This document shows positions 23,938 through 32,106 of a DNA stretch of 32,106 nucleotides, one piece after another. The position numbers were made by a program, and so were the translations under genes. Source of the DNA: an uncultured Lachnospiraceae bacterium. Lineage in GTDB: Bacteria > Bacillota > Clostridia > Lachnospirales > Lachnospiraceae. The first letter of the stretch is position 1; the number at the start of each line of letters is the position of its first letter. Location of the stretch: the NCBI GenBank assembly GCA_946531495.1, contig CAMNAQ010000007.1, positions 1 to 32,106 of the forward strand. Reading direction: 5' to 3'. The notes beneath the pieces were generated by a model. That model did no database searches. It was not told where the DNA came from and was given only the letters and a program-made list of their open reading frames with translations.

Positions 23938-24365
23938 TTATCCATCCCCTTAATGATCTCATCCACCGTGCGCCATCCCAAAACAGCACACTTAACTCTT
24001 GCGGGCATATGCGAAATATCGGACAAAGCTCCCGCTTCGCCGAGTTCATCTATCTCATCCTGAGTGGCCTCACCTTTTATCATCCTGATAAAATTATCCG
24101 CAAGGTGCTTTGCTTCCGTGACATTCTTACCTATGATCATATCGATCATTATGTCTGCAGAAGCCTGGGAAATGGCACATCCGTCGCCAATGAAGGAACC
24201 ATCGGAAATAATGCCGTCCTTCACCTTAAGCTGCACGGTTATCTCATCACCGCATGAAGGATTAACTCCTTCCATCTCGATATCGGGATCTTCGATTGAA
24301 TGCTTGTGCAGCGGATGCATATTGTGGTCAGTGACCACCTCATTGTAAAAAGTTTTAAAATCCAT
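23934..24365 (-). CDS. sufU: Fe-S cluster assembly protein SufU
   Basis: The 143-residue protein has the U-type metal site: Cys38 and Asp40 in NPSCGDEI, Cys63 in GDGCAISQAS and Cys126 in RVKCAVLGW. The roughly 18-residue insert between the second and third site (GEATQDEIDELGEAGALSD region) is typical of SufU rather than IscU. In Firmicutes SufU takes the persulfide sulfur from SufS through its zinc site. The track start (24440) lies within sufS. The family begins at MDFKTFYNEVV, ATG at 24365, giving an 11-bp overlap with sufS. It ends in a 4-bp overlap with the decarboxylase gene. Confidence 0.95.
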   Translation of the reverse strand: MDFKTFYNEVVTDHNMHPLHKHSIEDPDIEMEGVNPSCGDEITVQLKVKDGIISDGSFIGDGCAISQASADIMIDMIIGKNVTEAKHLADNFIRMIKGEATQDEIDELGEAGALSDISHMPARVKCAVLGWRTVDEIIKGMDK

Positions 24366-25605
24366 AACCAAGAAGCCCTCTGACTTTTGATAATTCTTCA
24401 AGGAATCTGTCGACTTCCTCTTCGGTATTATAGAATGCAAAGCTTACGCGGCATGTTGACTTTACACCGAGAAAATCCATGAGGGGCTGGGCACAATGAT
24501 GCCCTGCTCTGATGCATACTCCCGACCTTCCGAGTATATCGGAGGTATCATGGGGATGTACATCATTCACACAGAATGTGACTATTCCCTTATGGTCATT
24601 CGCATTTTGAGATCCGATGATACGTATTCCGTCGATAGCCCTGATGCCCTCTATCGCCCTTTTCGTCAGGATCTCCTCCTGAGCTTCTATTATATCCCAT
24701 CCGACTTCATTAATAAAATCAATGGCAGCTGACAGTCCGACAGCTCCTCCCACATTTACCGTGCCGGCTTCGAACCTGTGGGGAACCTCCGCATATGTAA
24801 CCCTGTCCCAGTGCACGGTCTGGATCATCTCACCGCCGTACATGAAGGGACGCATCTTCTCAAAATGCTCTCTTTTTCCATAGAGCACTCCGATGCCCAT
24901 GGGACCGAACATCTTATGTCCGGAAAAAGAAAGAAAATCGCAGTCAAGCTCCCTTACATCAACCTTCATGTGGGGAACGCTCTGGGCTCCGTCAACCGAT
25001 ATCAGGGCGCCACACGCATGAACCTTTTCGGCGATATGCTTTATATCATTGACCCTTCCGAGAACATTTGACACCTGTGTCAGTGCTACTATCCTGGTCT
25101 TTTCGGAAAGGCATTTATCAAGTGCCTCATCGGAGATATATCCGGTCTCATCCGGCTCAAGCTTTACAAGATGAGCCTTCTTTTTTTCCGCCATATACTT
25201 CCAGGGAAGAAAATCCGAATGGTGCTCCATCACGGATACGACCACTTCATCGCCCTCAGCAAGGTTATCCTCACACCATGAATAAGCAAGCAGATTAAGC
25301 GCCTCCGAAGCATTTCTTACGAAAATGATATTCTCCGGGGCTTCCGCATTTATAAAAGCTGCCGTCTTTGCTCTTGCATTTTCATAACATTCAGTCGCTC
25401 TCTCGCTCAGATCATATACGCCGCGAAAGGGATTTGCATTGTTCTTCTCATAATAATCCCTGACCGCATCCAGCACCTTTGAAGGTTTCTGCGTGGTAGC
25501 AGCATTGTCAAGATATGCTATATCCTGTGAAAGGAGCGGAAAGCACTTCCTGTATTCTTTAACTTTTTCCAGGATCTTTGTCTCAGTCATCTTCTCTGTT
25601 CTCAT
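24355..25605 (-). CDS. sufS: Cysteine desulfurase SufS
   Basis: The protein, about 416 residues, is a group II cysteine desulfurase that supplies sulfur for Fe-S clusters. It has YLDNAATTQKP near the start, VSVMEHHSDFLPW, VDGAQSVPHM with the cofactor Asp, SFSGHKMFGPMG with the PLP Lys (about 231), and STCRVSFAFYNTEEEVD with the catalytic Cys (about 385). The track begins at a TTG (25608); I use the ATG at 25605. A further ATG at 25590 (MTETKIL) would fit the family equally well. Either start overlaps the sufD end, so translation is coupled. SufU follows directly. Confidence 0.95.
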   Translation of the reverse strand: MRTEKMTETKILEKVKEYRKCFPLLSQDIAYLDNAATTQKPSKVLDAVRDYYEKNNANPFRGVYDLSERATECYENARAKTAAFINAEAPENIIFVRNASEALNLLAYSWCEDNLAEGDEVVVSVMEHHSDFLPWKYMAEKKKAHLVKLEPDETGYISDEALDKCLSEKTRIVALTQVSNVLGRVNDIKHIAEKVHACGALISVDGAQSVPHMKVDVRELDCDFLSFSGHKMFGPMGIGVLYGKREHFEKMRPFMYGGEMIQTVHWDRVTYAEVPHRFEAGTVNVGGAVGLSAAIDFINEVGWDIIEAQEEILTKRAIEGIRAIDGIRIIGSQNANDHKGIVTFCVNDVHPHDTSDILGRSGVCIRAGHHCAQPLMDFLGVKSTCRVSFAFYNTEEEVDRFLEELSKVRGLLGYGF

Positions 25606-26614
25606 CAATGATATTCATTACATACTCATATGCGGCAGGATCCGCAATATGGGAAACAGCCGCTTCAAGAGAAGCTCTTTCGAGGATCTTTAACGCTTTT
25701 TCCCTGTCAATGCCTCTGCTCATCATATAGAAGAGCATATCCTCAGCCGGTTTCCCGATGGATGCTCCGTGACTTCCCGCTACATTTTCCTCCGTACAGA
25801 GAATGAGGGGAACCGTCTTATTGATAACGGTGTCATCAAGTATCAGAACTCTTTCATTTTCAGCTCCGTCAGCGCCTGCGCAGCCCTTCACAAAGTCTAT
25901 GGTCCCTCTGAAGATCTTTACGGCGCTCTTTGAAAGGGCTCCGCTTACGTTTATCTCTGACTTTGAGCGGGGAGCAAGATGCTTCATGACATAATTCATG
26001 TCCAGCTTCTCCCCGTCAGTCCTTATGAAGCCTATCCTGCATCCGGCAAAAGAATCCTCGCCGGAAAGCCCGGATCTGTAGCCTGCATTTATGATGCTTC
26101 CGCCCGTAAATATCTGGACGAGATTGACCTGTGCCTTATCGGATATATCGGTACCGATATCATTTATGAGCTCAAGTCCCCTGCCGGGTCTTATGACCTG
26201 GGTAAGGTTTACAACAGAATCCTTCGCTGCTTTTATAAGGACCTTAAGGATCGCGGACGCTTTTATTTTTTCATCTGATGTTATATCGATGAGAATATTT
26301 ACAGTCTCGCCTGCGCCTGCTTCGAAGCAGAGTACATCAGCCGTATCGGCTGTATAATCCTTCTTTATTACTGTCAGTTCTCCGGGATCTGCAGTTACCT
26401 TTACCGGTCCTATTCCATTATTTTCAAGATATCCTGCAAGCTCTTCCCCACAGCCTGTTTCGATCTTCCATTCGGAAGCATCCGCCACAGGTACTGCCCC
26501 GTCTGTTTTTCCGGAGGATACGGATGCGGGAAGTTCTACATATGTTTCATTTACCTTAAGCCTGTTCCATGTAGGAGGAACGAGGCTGTTTATCATTATC
26601 TTATCAGCCATCAT
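25583..26614 (-). CDS. sufD: Fe-S cluster assembly protein SufD
   Basis: This 343-residue protein is the shorter partner of SufB in the SufBC2D scaffold. Its C-terminal half has the family pattern: KSEINVSGALSKSAVKIFRGTIDFVKG, ENERVLILDDTVINKTVPLILCTEENVAGSHGASIGK and the end motif FYMMSRGIDREKALKI. The conserved His of the SHGAS segment, thought to bind the cluster with a SufB Cys, is present. The N-terminal part is diverged and short, as in clostridial SufD. It overlaps the sufB stop by 4 bp (ATGA) and the sufS start. Confidence 0.92.
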   Translation of the reverse strand: MMADKIMINSLVPPTWNRLKVNETYVELPASVSSGKTDGAVPVADASEWKIETGCGEELAGYLENNGIGPVKVTADPGELTVIKKDYTADTADVLCFEAGAGETVNILIDITSDEKIKASAILKVLIKAAKDSVVNLTQVIRPGRGLELINDIGTDISDKAQVNLVQIFTGGSIINAGYRSGLSGEDSFAGCRIGFIRTDGEKLDMNYVMKHLAPRSKSEINVSGALSKSAVKIFRGTIDFVKGCAGADGAENERVLILDDTVINKTVPLILCTEENVAGSHGASIGKPAEDMLFYMMSRGIDREKALKILERASLEAAVSHIADPAAYEYVMNIIDENREDD

Positions 26615-28020
26615 CCTATGCTCCCCTTCATCTCAAGTCTTATCAGATTGTTCATCTCAGCAGCATATTCCATCGGAAGCTCTCTTGATACATTGTCTGC
26701 AAATCCGCTTACTATAAGGGCTCTTGCATCTTCCTCGGTCATACCCCTGCTCATCAGGTAAAAGACCGCATCATCGGGTATGCTTCCTATGGATGCCTCA
26801 TGTCCGATATCGGCATCATCGGTACGGATATCCATTACGGGAATGGTATCCGAACGTGAGATACTGTCGACCATCAGGGATTCACAGCTTACAACGGACT
26901 TGGCACCCTTTGCTCCGGGCATTACCTGTACGGATGTCCTGGTTGTGCTGACGCCTCCGCTCTTGGCTATGGATTTTGTATTTACAACGGATGATGTGTT
27001 TTTTCCAACATGCATGACCTTCATTCCGGTATCGAGATTCTGTCCCTCTCCGGCAAAGGTTATACCTGTATATTCCATTGTAGAATTATCGCCTTTAAGA
27101 ATAGTTGAAGGATACAGATATGAGGTGTGGGATCCGAAGGAGCCCGAGACCCACTCCATCCTTGCGTTTTCTTCAACGATCGCCCTCTTTGAATTGAGGT
27201 TATACATATTCTTGGACCAGTTCTCGATAGTGGAATATCTGAGCCTTGCATTCTTTGAAACAAAGAGCTCAACACATCCCGAATGAAGATTGGCCACGTT
27301 ATACTTGGGAGCAGAGCACCCTTCGATAAAGTGAAGATCCGCACCCTCATCCACAATTATAAGTGTATGCTCGAACTGTCCGGCGCCCTTTGCATTCAGT
27401 CTGAAGTATGACTGAAGAGGGATGGATACCTTAACTCCCTTGGGTACATATACAAAGGATCCTCCCGACCATACGGCTCCGTGAAGAGCATTGAATTTGT
27501 GATCGGTGGGAACAAGGAGCTTCATGAAATGCTCCCTTACCATATCGCTGTACTCACCCTTAAGCGCACTTTCGAAATCGGTATAGACGACGCCCTGCTC
27601 TTCCACTTCCTTCATTACATTGTGGTAGACAAGCTCGGAATCATACTGAGCACCCACTCCGGCAAGCGAAGCACGCTCAGCCTGCGGAATACCGAGACGC
27701 TCGAAGGTATTCTTGATATCTTCCGGAACCTCGTCCCAGGAATTCTGCATTTTCGTATTCGGTCTTACATATGTGGAAATGCGCTCCATATCCAGACCGT
27801 CTATGCCCGGTCCCCACTGGGGCACCTTCAGTTCATTATAGATCTTTAGGCAGCTTAGTCTGAACTCTCTCATCCAGTCGGGATCATCCTTTTCCTCGGA
27901 GATCTTGCGGATGATATCCTCATTCAGGCCTTCTTCAAGCCTGGTCGCATTATTTTCTTTATCTATTACGTCATAGACACTGCGGTTAATGTCTTCGACG
28001 ATAGTCTTTTCTTCACTCAT
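26611..28020 (-). CDS. sufB: Fe-S cluster assembly protein SufB
   Basis: The 469-residue scaffold protein is strongly conserved. Landmarks are PEDIKNTFERLGIPQAER, GGSFVYVPKGVKVSIPLQSYFR, DLHFIEGCSAP, ENARMEWVSGSFGSH and the end region with Cys379 in SCESLMV, then DIGHEASIGSI and FYLMSRGMTEEDA. The beta-helix core builds [4Fe-4S] clusters together with SufD and the SufC ATPase. Length is normal. It lies 3 bp after sufC and overlaps sufD by 4 bp. Confidence 0.97.
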   Translation of the reverse strand: MSEEKTIVEDINRSVYDVIDKENNATRLEEGLNEDIIRKISEEKDDPDWMREFRLSCLKIYNELKVPQWGPGIDGLDMERISTYVRPNTKMQNSWDEVPEDIKNTFERLGIPQAERASLAGVGAQYDSELVYHNVMKEVEEQGVVYTDFESALKGEYSDMVREHFMKLLVPTDHKFNALHGAVWSGGSFVYVPKGVKVSIPLQSYFRLNAKGAGQFEHTLIIVDEGADLHFIEGCSAPKYNVANLHSGCVELFVSKNARLRYSTIENWSKNMYNLNSKRAIVEENARMEWVSGSFGSHTSYLYPSTILKGDNSTMEYTGITFAGEGQNLDTGMKVMHVGKNTSSVVNTKSIAKSGGVSTTRTSVQVMPGAKGAKSVVSCESLMVDSISRSDTIPVMDIRTDDADIGHEASIGSIPDDAVFYLMSRGMTEEDARALIVSGFADNVSRELPMEYAAEMNNLIRLEMKGSIG

Positions 28021-28023
28021 ATA

Positions 28024-28767
28024 TTATGCCTTCAAATATTTCTCAAATCCGCTTTCATTGATCTCGTCAACGAGGTTTCTGTCTCCCTCGGCGACAACAC
28101 GACCGTCAGCAACAACATGTACCTTGTCCACGTTCAGGGCATCAAGGATCCTGGTGGAGTGGGTTATGATAAGGAGCGATCCTCCAACCTGTTCCTGATA
28201 TGCCTTTACGCCTTCGGACACGGTACGGACTGCATCGACATCAAGACCCGAATCGGTCTCATCAAGGATAGCAAGCTTCGGCTTCATCATAAGAAGCTGA
28301 AGGATCTCCGTTTTCTTTTTTTCTCCGCCGGAAAAGCCAACGTTGAGTTCCCTGTCAAGATAACCCGGATCCATATTCAGAACCTTCATCTGCTCTGCGG
28401 CAGCCTTCTTGAAGTTCCAGAGAGACATCTTATTTCCGAGAGCCTCACAGGAATTACGGATAAATTCCGAAAGCCTTACTCCGGGGACCTCGACGGGATT
28501 CTGGAATGACATGAACAATCCCTTCCTTGCTCTTTCATCGGTGGCCATTTCAAGAAGATCCTCCCCGAAAAATGTCACCTTTCCGGAAGTGACCTCATAT
28601 TCACTCTTTCCCATAAGGGTATTGCCAAGCGTGGATTTTCCCGCCCCGTTCGGTCCCATGATGACATGGGTCTCACCTTCTCCGATTTCAAGATCAAGTC
28701 CTTTAAGTATCTCCTTGTCCTGAACCTTTACATGCAATTTTTCTACTTTTAAGATTTCCTGACTCAT
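28024..28767 (-). CDS. sufC: Fe-S cluster assembly ATPase SufC
   Basis: This 247-residue ABC-type ATPase powers the SufBC2D complex. Walker A is GPNGAGKST (38-46). The signature region has the SufC-specific FSGGEKKKTEILQ (145-157). Walker B with the catalytic Glu is LAILDETDSGLDVDAV, and the switch His is in IITHSTRIL. There is no membrane part. It is the first gene of the long suf-to-rsmI run, with AAAGG about 10 bases before its ATG and a promoter about 50 bases upstream. Confidence 0.97.
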   Translation of the reverse strand: MSQEILKVEKLHVKVQDKEILKGLDLEIGEGETHVIMGPNGAGKSTLGNTLMGKSEYEVTSGKVTFFGEDLLEMATDERARKGLFMSFQNPVEVPGVRLSEFIRNSCEALGNKMSLWNFKKAAAEQMKVLNMDPGYLDRELNVGFSGGEKKKTEILQLLMMKPKLAILDETDSGLDVDAVRTVSEGVKAYQEQVGGSLLIITHSTRILDALNVDKVHVVADGRVVAEGDRNLVDEINESGFEKYLKA

Positions 28768-28819
28768 TTTTTAAAGCCTTTCAATATAAAAACACTGTTT
28801 ATTGGGGCAAATCGTACCT

Positions 28820-28848
28820 ATTTTACTTGGAAAATGCCCATATTTCAA
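28820..28848 (-). promoter_or_regulatory. Promoter of the suf operon
   Basis: On the minus strand TTGAAA (28843-28848) and TAAAAT (28820-28825) are separated by exactly 17 bases, a good vegetative-type promoter. Transcription would begin near 28813, giving a leader of about 45 bases before sufC. I see no clear binding palindrome for an Fe-S regulator. The rest of the 28768-28975 gap is AT-rich spacer and the terminator of the ABC transporter unit. Confidence 0.75.
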
Positions 28849-28894
28849 TACTTTCAGGGTAAAAACCTATAAAAATTATATATTTTTAATATGC

Positions 28895-28937
28895 AAAAAA
28901 GACAGAAGACGGATCCTGTTTTCCGCTTCTGTCTTTT
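28895..28937 (-). terminator. Rho-independent terminator after the ABC exporter pair
   Basis: AAAAGACAGAAG (28897-28908) pairs perfectly with CTTCTGTCTTTT (28926-28937) around a 17-base loop. On the minus strand the stem runs into six T. It lies 38 bases past the stop codon of the ABC gene and isolates the suf promoter from upstream transcription. Confidence 0.92.
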
Positions 28938-28975
28938 CTTCATAAACCTGCGTTATTCACACGGCATCATCCGGA

Positions 28976-30742
28976 TTATGCCTGGGCCATGTTCAGGTTG
29001 TAGTATAGCCCCTTCTTGGCCATGAGCTCATCGTGCTTTCCGCTTTCCGCGATGCCGCCGTTTTCGATAACGAATATCCGGTCGGCATTTCTTATGGTCG
29101 AAAGCCTGTGAGCGATGACAAATGAAGTCCTTCCCTTAAGGATCGTGGCTATTCCCTTCTGAACCATGAGTTCTGACTTTGTGTCAATAGACGATGTAGC
29201 CTCGTCAAGTATAAGGATCCTGGGATCTGATATGATCGTCCTCGCAAAGGCAAGGAGCTGCTTTTGTCCTGCAGATAATCCTCCTCCGCGCTCCGTAAGC
29301 TCAGTCTCATATCCCTTTTCCAGTTTCATGATAAAGTCATGAGCTCCAACCTTTTTACATGCTTCCTCTATTTCCTCATCGGTCGCATCCAGTTTTCCGT
29401 ACCTGATGTTTTCGCGGATGGTTCCGGTAAAGAGGAAGTTATCCTGAGTCATGATGCCCAGCTGACTTCTCAGACTTTCTATGGACACATCCCTGACATT
29501 GCTGTCGTCAATCATGATATTTCCCGTCTGAACATCATAGAATCTGGAAATGAGGTTCACGATAGTGGTCTTGCCGGCACCTGTGGGACCTACCAGAGCA
29601 ATGGTCTCGCCGGGAGTGATATCAAAGCTTACATCCTTCAGTACAGGAACGCCGTCTTCATATGCAAAACCGACATCCTCAAATCGCACTCTACCGGTTA
29701 TCTGGGGCATCTCTCCGACCTGCTCTCCATCCTTTATCTCGGGCTCAAGATCGATGATCTCAAAAACACGCTCTGCCGCAGCCAGGTTTGCGATTATCTG
29801 GTTATAAAAGCTTCCGAGATTGGCAATCGGCTGCCAGAAAAGCGACAGATAACTGGTAAATGCAACAAGAAGTCCCACATTTGATGCATCGATATGCATT
29901 ACATTTATCGCTACATACAGCATGCATACGATACTTATCGCAGTGCTGACCTCTATTACCGAGTTAAAGGCATCATTTACCCTGACCGCATTTATAAAGC
30001 TGTTTTTGTGCTCCTCTGTCAGTTCGTCGAAAGTCTCGAGCGCCTCTTCTTCGGCGGCAAAGGTCTTTACTATCCTTATTCCCGAGATATCCTCATGCAG
30101 GAATGCGTTCAGGTTCGACGATTTCTTCCTGTGAATCTGCCATCTGACACGGCACATATTCTCAATCACCAAAAGTCCCGCGATCAGGAGAGGAAGGCCT
30201 ACCATTCCAGCAAGTGCAAGTTTCGGATTCTTGATGAGCATTATGATAACCACCGCTACGACCGTGATAAAGTCCGGAAGCAGCGTTATGACAAAGTTCT
30301 GAAGCACCTGCTTGAGAGAATTGACATCACCCATTACACGGGACAGTATCTTACCTGTCGGACGGGAATCAAAAAACTTAAATCCGAGGGTCTGCAGGTG
30401 TGTGAACACCTCTTCACGGATGTTCTGTATGATCGAGTTCGTCATCTTACTCATCAGATACATTCTGATCTTGACGAGCAGCACTTTTATGACATTAAGC
30501 GCAAGTGCGATAAGTACAAGCACTATCATCCCCTTTATATTTCCCGGGGTAATATAATCATCAATGGCTGATTCTATGATGAGTGGGTTTGCCAGGCTTA
30601 TACCCACACAATACGCCATGATCAGCAGTACCACCGCTATTGTTTTCTTATATCTGAACAGATATCCCAGAAGTCTTTTGATGGTTATGGACTTTTTTAC
30701 CTGTGATACCTCTTCATCGTCTTTTATAGAATTAGCTGCCAT
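28976..30742 (-). CDS. ABC exporter half, ATP-binding/permease protein (canonical catalytic site subunit)
   Basis: This is a 588-residue type IV ABC exporter half. It has six membrane segments in the first 330 residues, then a nucleotide-binding domain with Walker A GPTGAGKT (385-392), Q-loop MTQDNFLF, Walker B plus catalytic Glu ILILDEATSSID (509-520) and H-loop IAHRLST. The signature is LSAGQ instead of LSGGQ. That pattern (normal Glu, altered signature) is the one seen in the TM288-type subunit of heterodimeric exporters. Substrate is unknown; lipids, peptides or drugs are all possible. Its ATG overlaps the upstream half by one base (TAATG), and GGAGGTGA lies 5 bases before it. Confidence 0.94.
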   Translation of the reverse strand: MAANSIKDDEEVSQVKKSITIKRLLGYLFRYKKTIAVVLLIMAYCVGISLANPLIIESAIDDYITPGNIKGMIVLVLIALALNVIKVLLVKIRMYLMSKMTNSIIQNIREEVFTHLQTLGFKFFDSRPTGKILSRVMGDVNSLKQVLQNFVITLLPDFITVVAVVIIMLIKNPKLALAGMVGLPLLIAGLLVIENMCRVRWQIHRKKSSNLNAFLHEDISGIRIVKTFAAEEEALETFDELTEEHKNSFINAVRVNDAFNSVIEVSTAISIVCMLYVAINVMHIDASNVGLLVAFTSYLSLFWQPIANLGSFYNQIIANLAAAERVFEIIDLEPEIKDGEQVGEMPQITGRVRFEDVGFAYEDGVPVLKDVSFDITPGETIALVGPTGAGKTTIVNLISRFYDVQTGNIMIDDSNVRDVSIESLRSQLGIMTQDNFLFTGTIRENIRYGKLDATDEEIEEACKKVGAHDFIMKLEKGYETELTERGGGLSAGQKQLLAFARTIISDPRILILDEATSSIDTKSELMVQKGIATILKGRTSFVIAHRLSTIRNADRIFVIENGGIAESGKHDELMAKKGLYYNLNMAQA

Positions 30743-32106
30743 TAGATCACCTCCTTCAGCAGCTCGGGCTCTCCATACTGCGAGACATATGTCTCATAGT
30801 AAAGCCCTCTGCGTTTAAGAAGCTCGTCGTGGGTGCCTCTTTCGGCAATCCTTCCGTCTTCGAGCACTATTATTTCATCTGCATCCTTTACCGAGCTTAT
30901 CCTGTGAGCGATTATGATCTTCGTCATATCGGTAAGCTCTTTTAATCTCTTCTGGATATCGCGCTCGGTCTCCATATCCAGCGCTGAGGTTGAGTCATCC
31001 ATTATGAGGATGGGCAGCTCTTTGGCAAGTGCTCTTGCAATGGATATCCTCTGCTTCTGCCCGCCGGACAGTCCCACGCCTCTTTCTCCTATGACGGTTT
31101 CATAGCCCTTGTCCATCTTATCGATGAACTCGCTCGCTCCGGCATTCCTGCTGGATCTTTTTACAACCTCGTCACTGATCCCGTGCCTGCGACCCATTCT
31201 GATATTCTCTGCGATGGTGTCAGAGAAAAGGAATACATCCTGCATTACAAGAGAAATGCTTCCTCTCAGCTGCTTGAGCGTCAGTTTCTTTATTGGCACT
31301 CCGTCAAGTCTGATCTCTCCCTCGGTTACATCATAGAGTCTGGTCAGAAGCGATACTATCGAGGTCTTGCCGGCACCGCTCGCGCCCATGATACCAAGTG
31401 TTTTTCCGGCAGGAATCTCAAATGAGATATCCTTCAGGATGTCATGCATATCCTCTTTGTGGAATCCTACATTATCGAATGTCACGGTTCCCTTTACTTC
31501 GTCCAGCACAACCGGATCCTCAGGATCATTGATGGTGGATACCTCCTCATAGATCCTGTTCAGTTTTTTCACGGAAGCTACAGCCTCCGAAAAACTGTTT
31601 GTAAGCCAACCGAGCATTTCCATTGGCCATACGATATTACTGGAATAGGTGATATATGCTGTGATCACACCGAGAGTAATACCAAACATTCCCTTTACAT
31701 AGAATATTCCGCCTATCACAATGACAAGAAGCGGGACTATCCCGGAGATGAACGAAAAGAACGGATAGTACTTAACAAAAACCCTGGAGAGATCCACGTT
31801 AAGCTCCTTGTACCTGTCGTTGTGTTTCTTGAACTTAAGAAGCTCGAACTTTTCCTTTGCAAAAGCCTTGACCGTTCTTACACCTGCAATGTTCTCCTCA
31901 CAGGTGGTGTTCAAAACCGCATTTTCCTCAGATATATCACCGAATACCTTATCAAGCTTCTTATCCATCCTTACCGCGGTAATGCCGCAGAAGACGATGG
32001 CCATTACCGGTATGATCGCCATATAGACGTTCAGGCGGATCATGCAGACGATGATGAAGATCGTATACAGGAACACCTCGATCAAAAGCATCGATATGAA
32101 TGAAAG
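30742..32106 (-). CDS. ABC exporter half, ATP-binding/permease protein (degenerate site subunit), 5' end missing
   Basis: The reading frame stays open to the window edge (residues LSFIS precede the Met chosen by the ORF track), so the true start lies outside. What is visible is about 454 residues: the later membrane segments, then a nucleotide-binding domain. Walker A is GASGAGKT, the Q-loop LVMQDVFLF, the signature LSGGQKQR, and Walker B ILIMDDSTSALD, where the catalytic Glu is replaced by Asp. The H-loop is IAHRISS. The Asp replacement marks the degenerate ATP site of heterodimeric exporters such as TM287/288 or BmrCD, so it pairs with the next gene. Substrate is unknown. Confidence 0.93.
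   Translation of the reverse strand, partial: LSFISMLLIEVFLYTIFIIVCMIRLNVYMAIIPVMAIVFCGITAVRMDKKLDKVFGDISEENAVLNTTCEENIAGVRTVKAFAKEKFELLKFKKHNDRYKELNVDLSRVFVKYYPFFSFISGIVPLLVIVIGGIFYVKGMFGITLGVITAYITYSSNIVWPMEMLGWLTNSFSEAVASVKKLNRIYEEVSTINDPEDPVVLDEVKGTVTFDNVGFHKEDMHDILKDISFEIPAGKTLGIMGASGAGKTSIVSLLTRLYDVTEGEIRLDGVPIKKLTLKQLRGSISLVMQDVFLFSDTIAENIRMGRRHGISDEVVKRSSRNAGASEFIDKMDKGYETVIGERGVGLSGGQKQRISIARALAKELPILIMDDSTSALDMETERDIQKRLKELTDMTKIIIAHRISSVKDADEIIVLEDGRIAERGTHDELLKRRGLYYETYVSQYGEPELLKEVI

Noticed and set aside
24366-24440. N-terminal extension of SufU in the ORF track
   Set aside because: It overlaps the end of sufS, and SufU proteins start at the MDFKTFYNEV-like segment.

Overview
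The window looks like the chromosome of a fibre-degrading Lachnospiraceae-type Firmicute, possibly close to the Butyrivibrio group. This is inferred from gene content and order: a SUF cluster using SufU, a yaaR-holB-ricT-trmN6-rsmI block, a small DUF6472-like protein, split transketolase genes, and cytoplasmic hemicellulases. No rRNA or other taxonomic marker is present. Every supported gene lies on the minus strand, so the window is best read from right to left. I see no tRNA, rRNA, CRISPR array, phage genes or insertion sequence. No gene-free stretch exceeds 300 bases.

Right edge (32106 to 28976): two halves of a heterodimeric ABC exporter, the first cut by the window edge, followed by a strong terminator. 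Next (28848 to 17384) is a long, tightly packed run that starts at a good promoter: sufC-sufB-sufD-sufS-sufU, then an Orn/Lys/Arg decarboxylase-like gene, a guanylate-kinase-like gene, yaaR, holB, ricT, trmN6 and rsmI. The second part matches the order of the Bacillus subtilis yaaO-tmk-yaaQ-yaaR-holB-ricT-yabA-yabB-yazA-rsmI region. Here a guanylate-kinase-like gene sits where tmk would be, and yaaQ, yabA and yazA are absent. Most of these genes overlap or nearly touch. The exception is a 226-bp gap before rsmI that is almost filled by a 185-bp palindromic element.

Middle (17321 to 15091): an OFA-type MFS transporter, a 57-residue Cys-rich DUF6472-like protein and a zinc-ribbon membrane protein, ending at a terminator. 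Next (14998 to 4945) is a probable operon headed by a FapA/DUF342 protein with an unusual 26-residue repeat array. It is followed by an HD-GYP protein with a degenerate receiver domain, then a pentose route: FGGY kinase (probable ribulokinase), AraD, transketolase N and C halves, and Rpe. The last gene is a PurF-like protein that lacks the glutaminase cysteine. Its terminator closes the unit. The pentose genes would convert L-ribulose (from arabinose) to xylulose 5-phosphate and feed it into the pentose phosphate pathway.

Left part (4927 to 1): two paralogous membrane zinc-ribbon proteins, a PfkB sugar kinase and a cytoplasmic GH10 xylanase fused to an esterase, ending at a terminator. The N-terminal part of a GH95 glycosidase is cut by the left edge. 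The two hydrolases without signal peptides suggest that imported xylan and fucose- or galactose-containing oligosaccharides are finished off inside the cell.

The observations most worth a second look are the palindromic element before rsmI, the 26-residue repeats in the FapA protein, the nucleophile-less PurF homologue, the cytosolic xylanase-esterase fusion, and the pseudo-receiver HD-GYP protein placed upstream of sugar genes.
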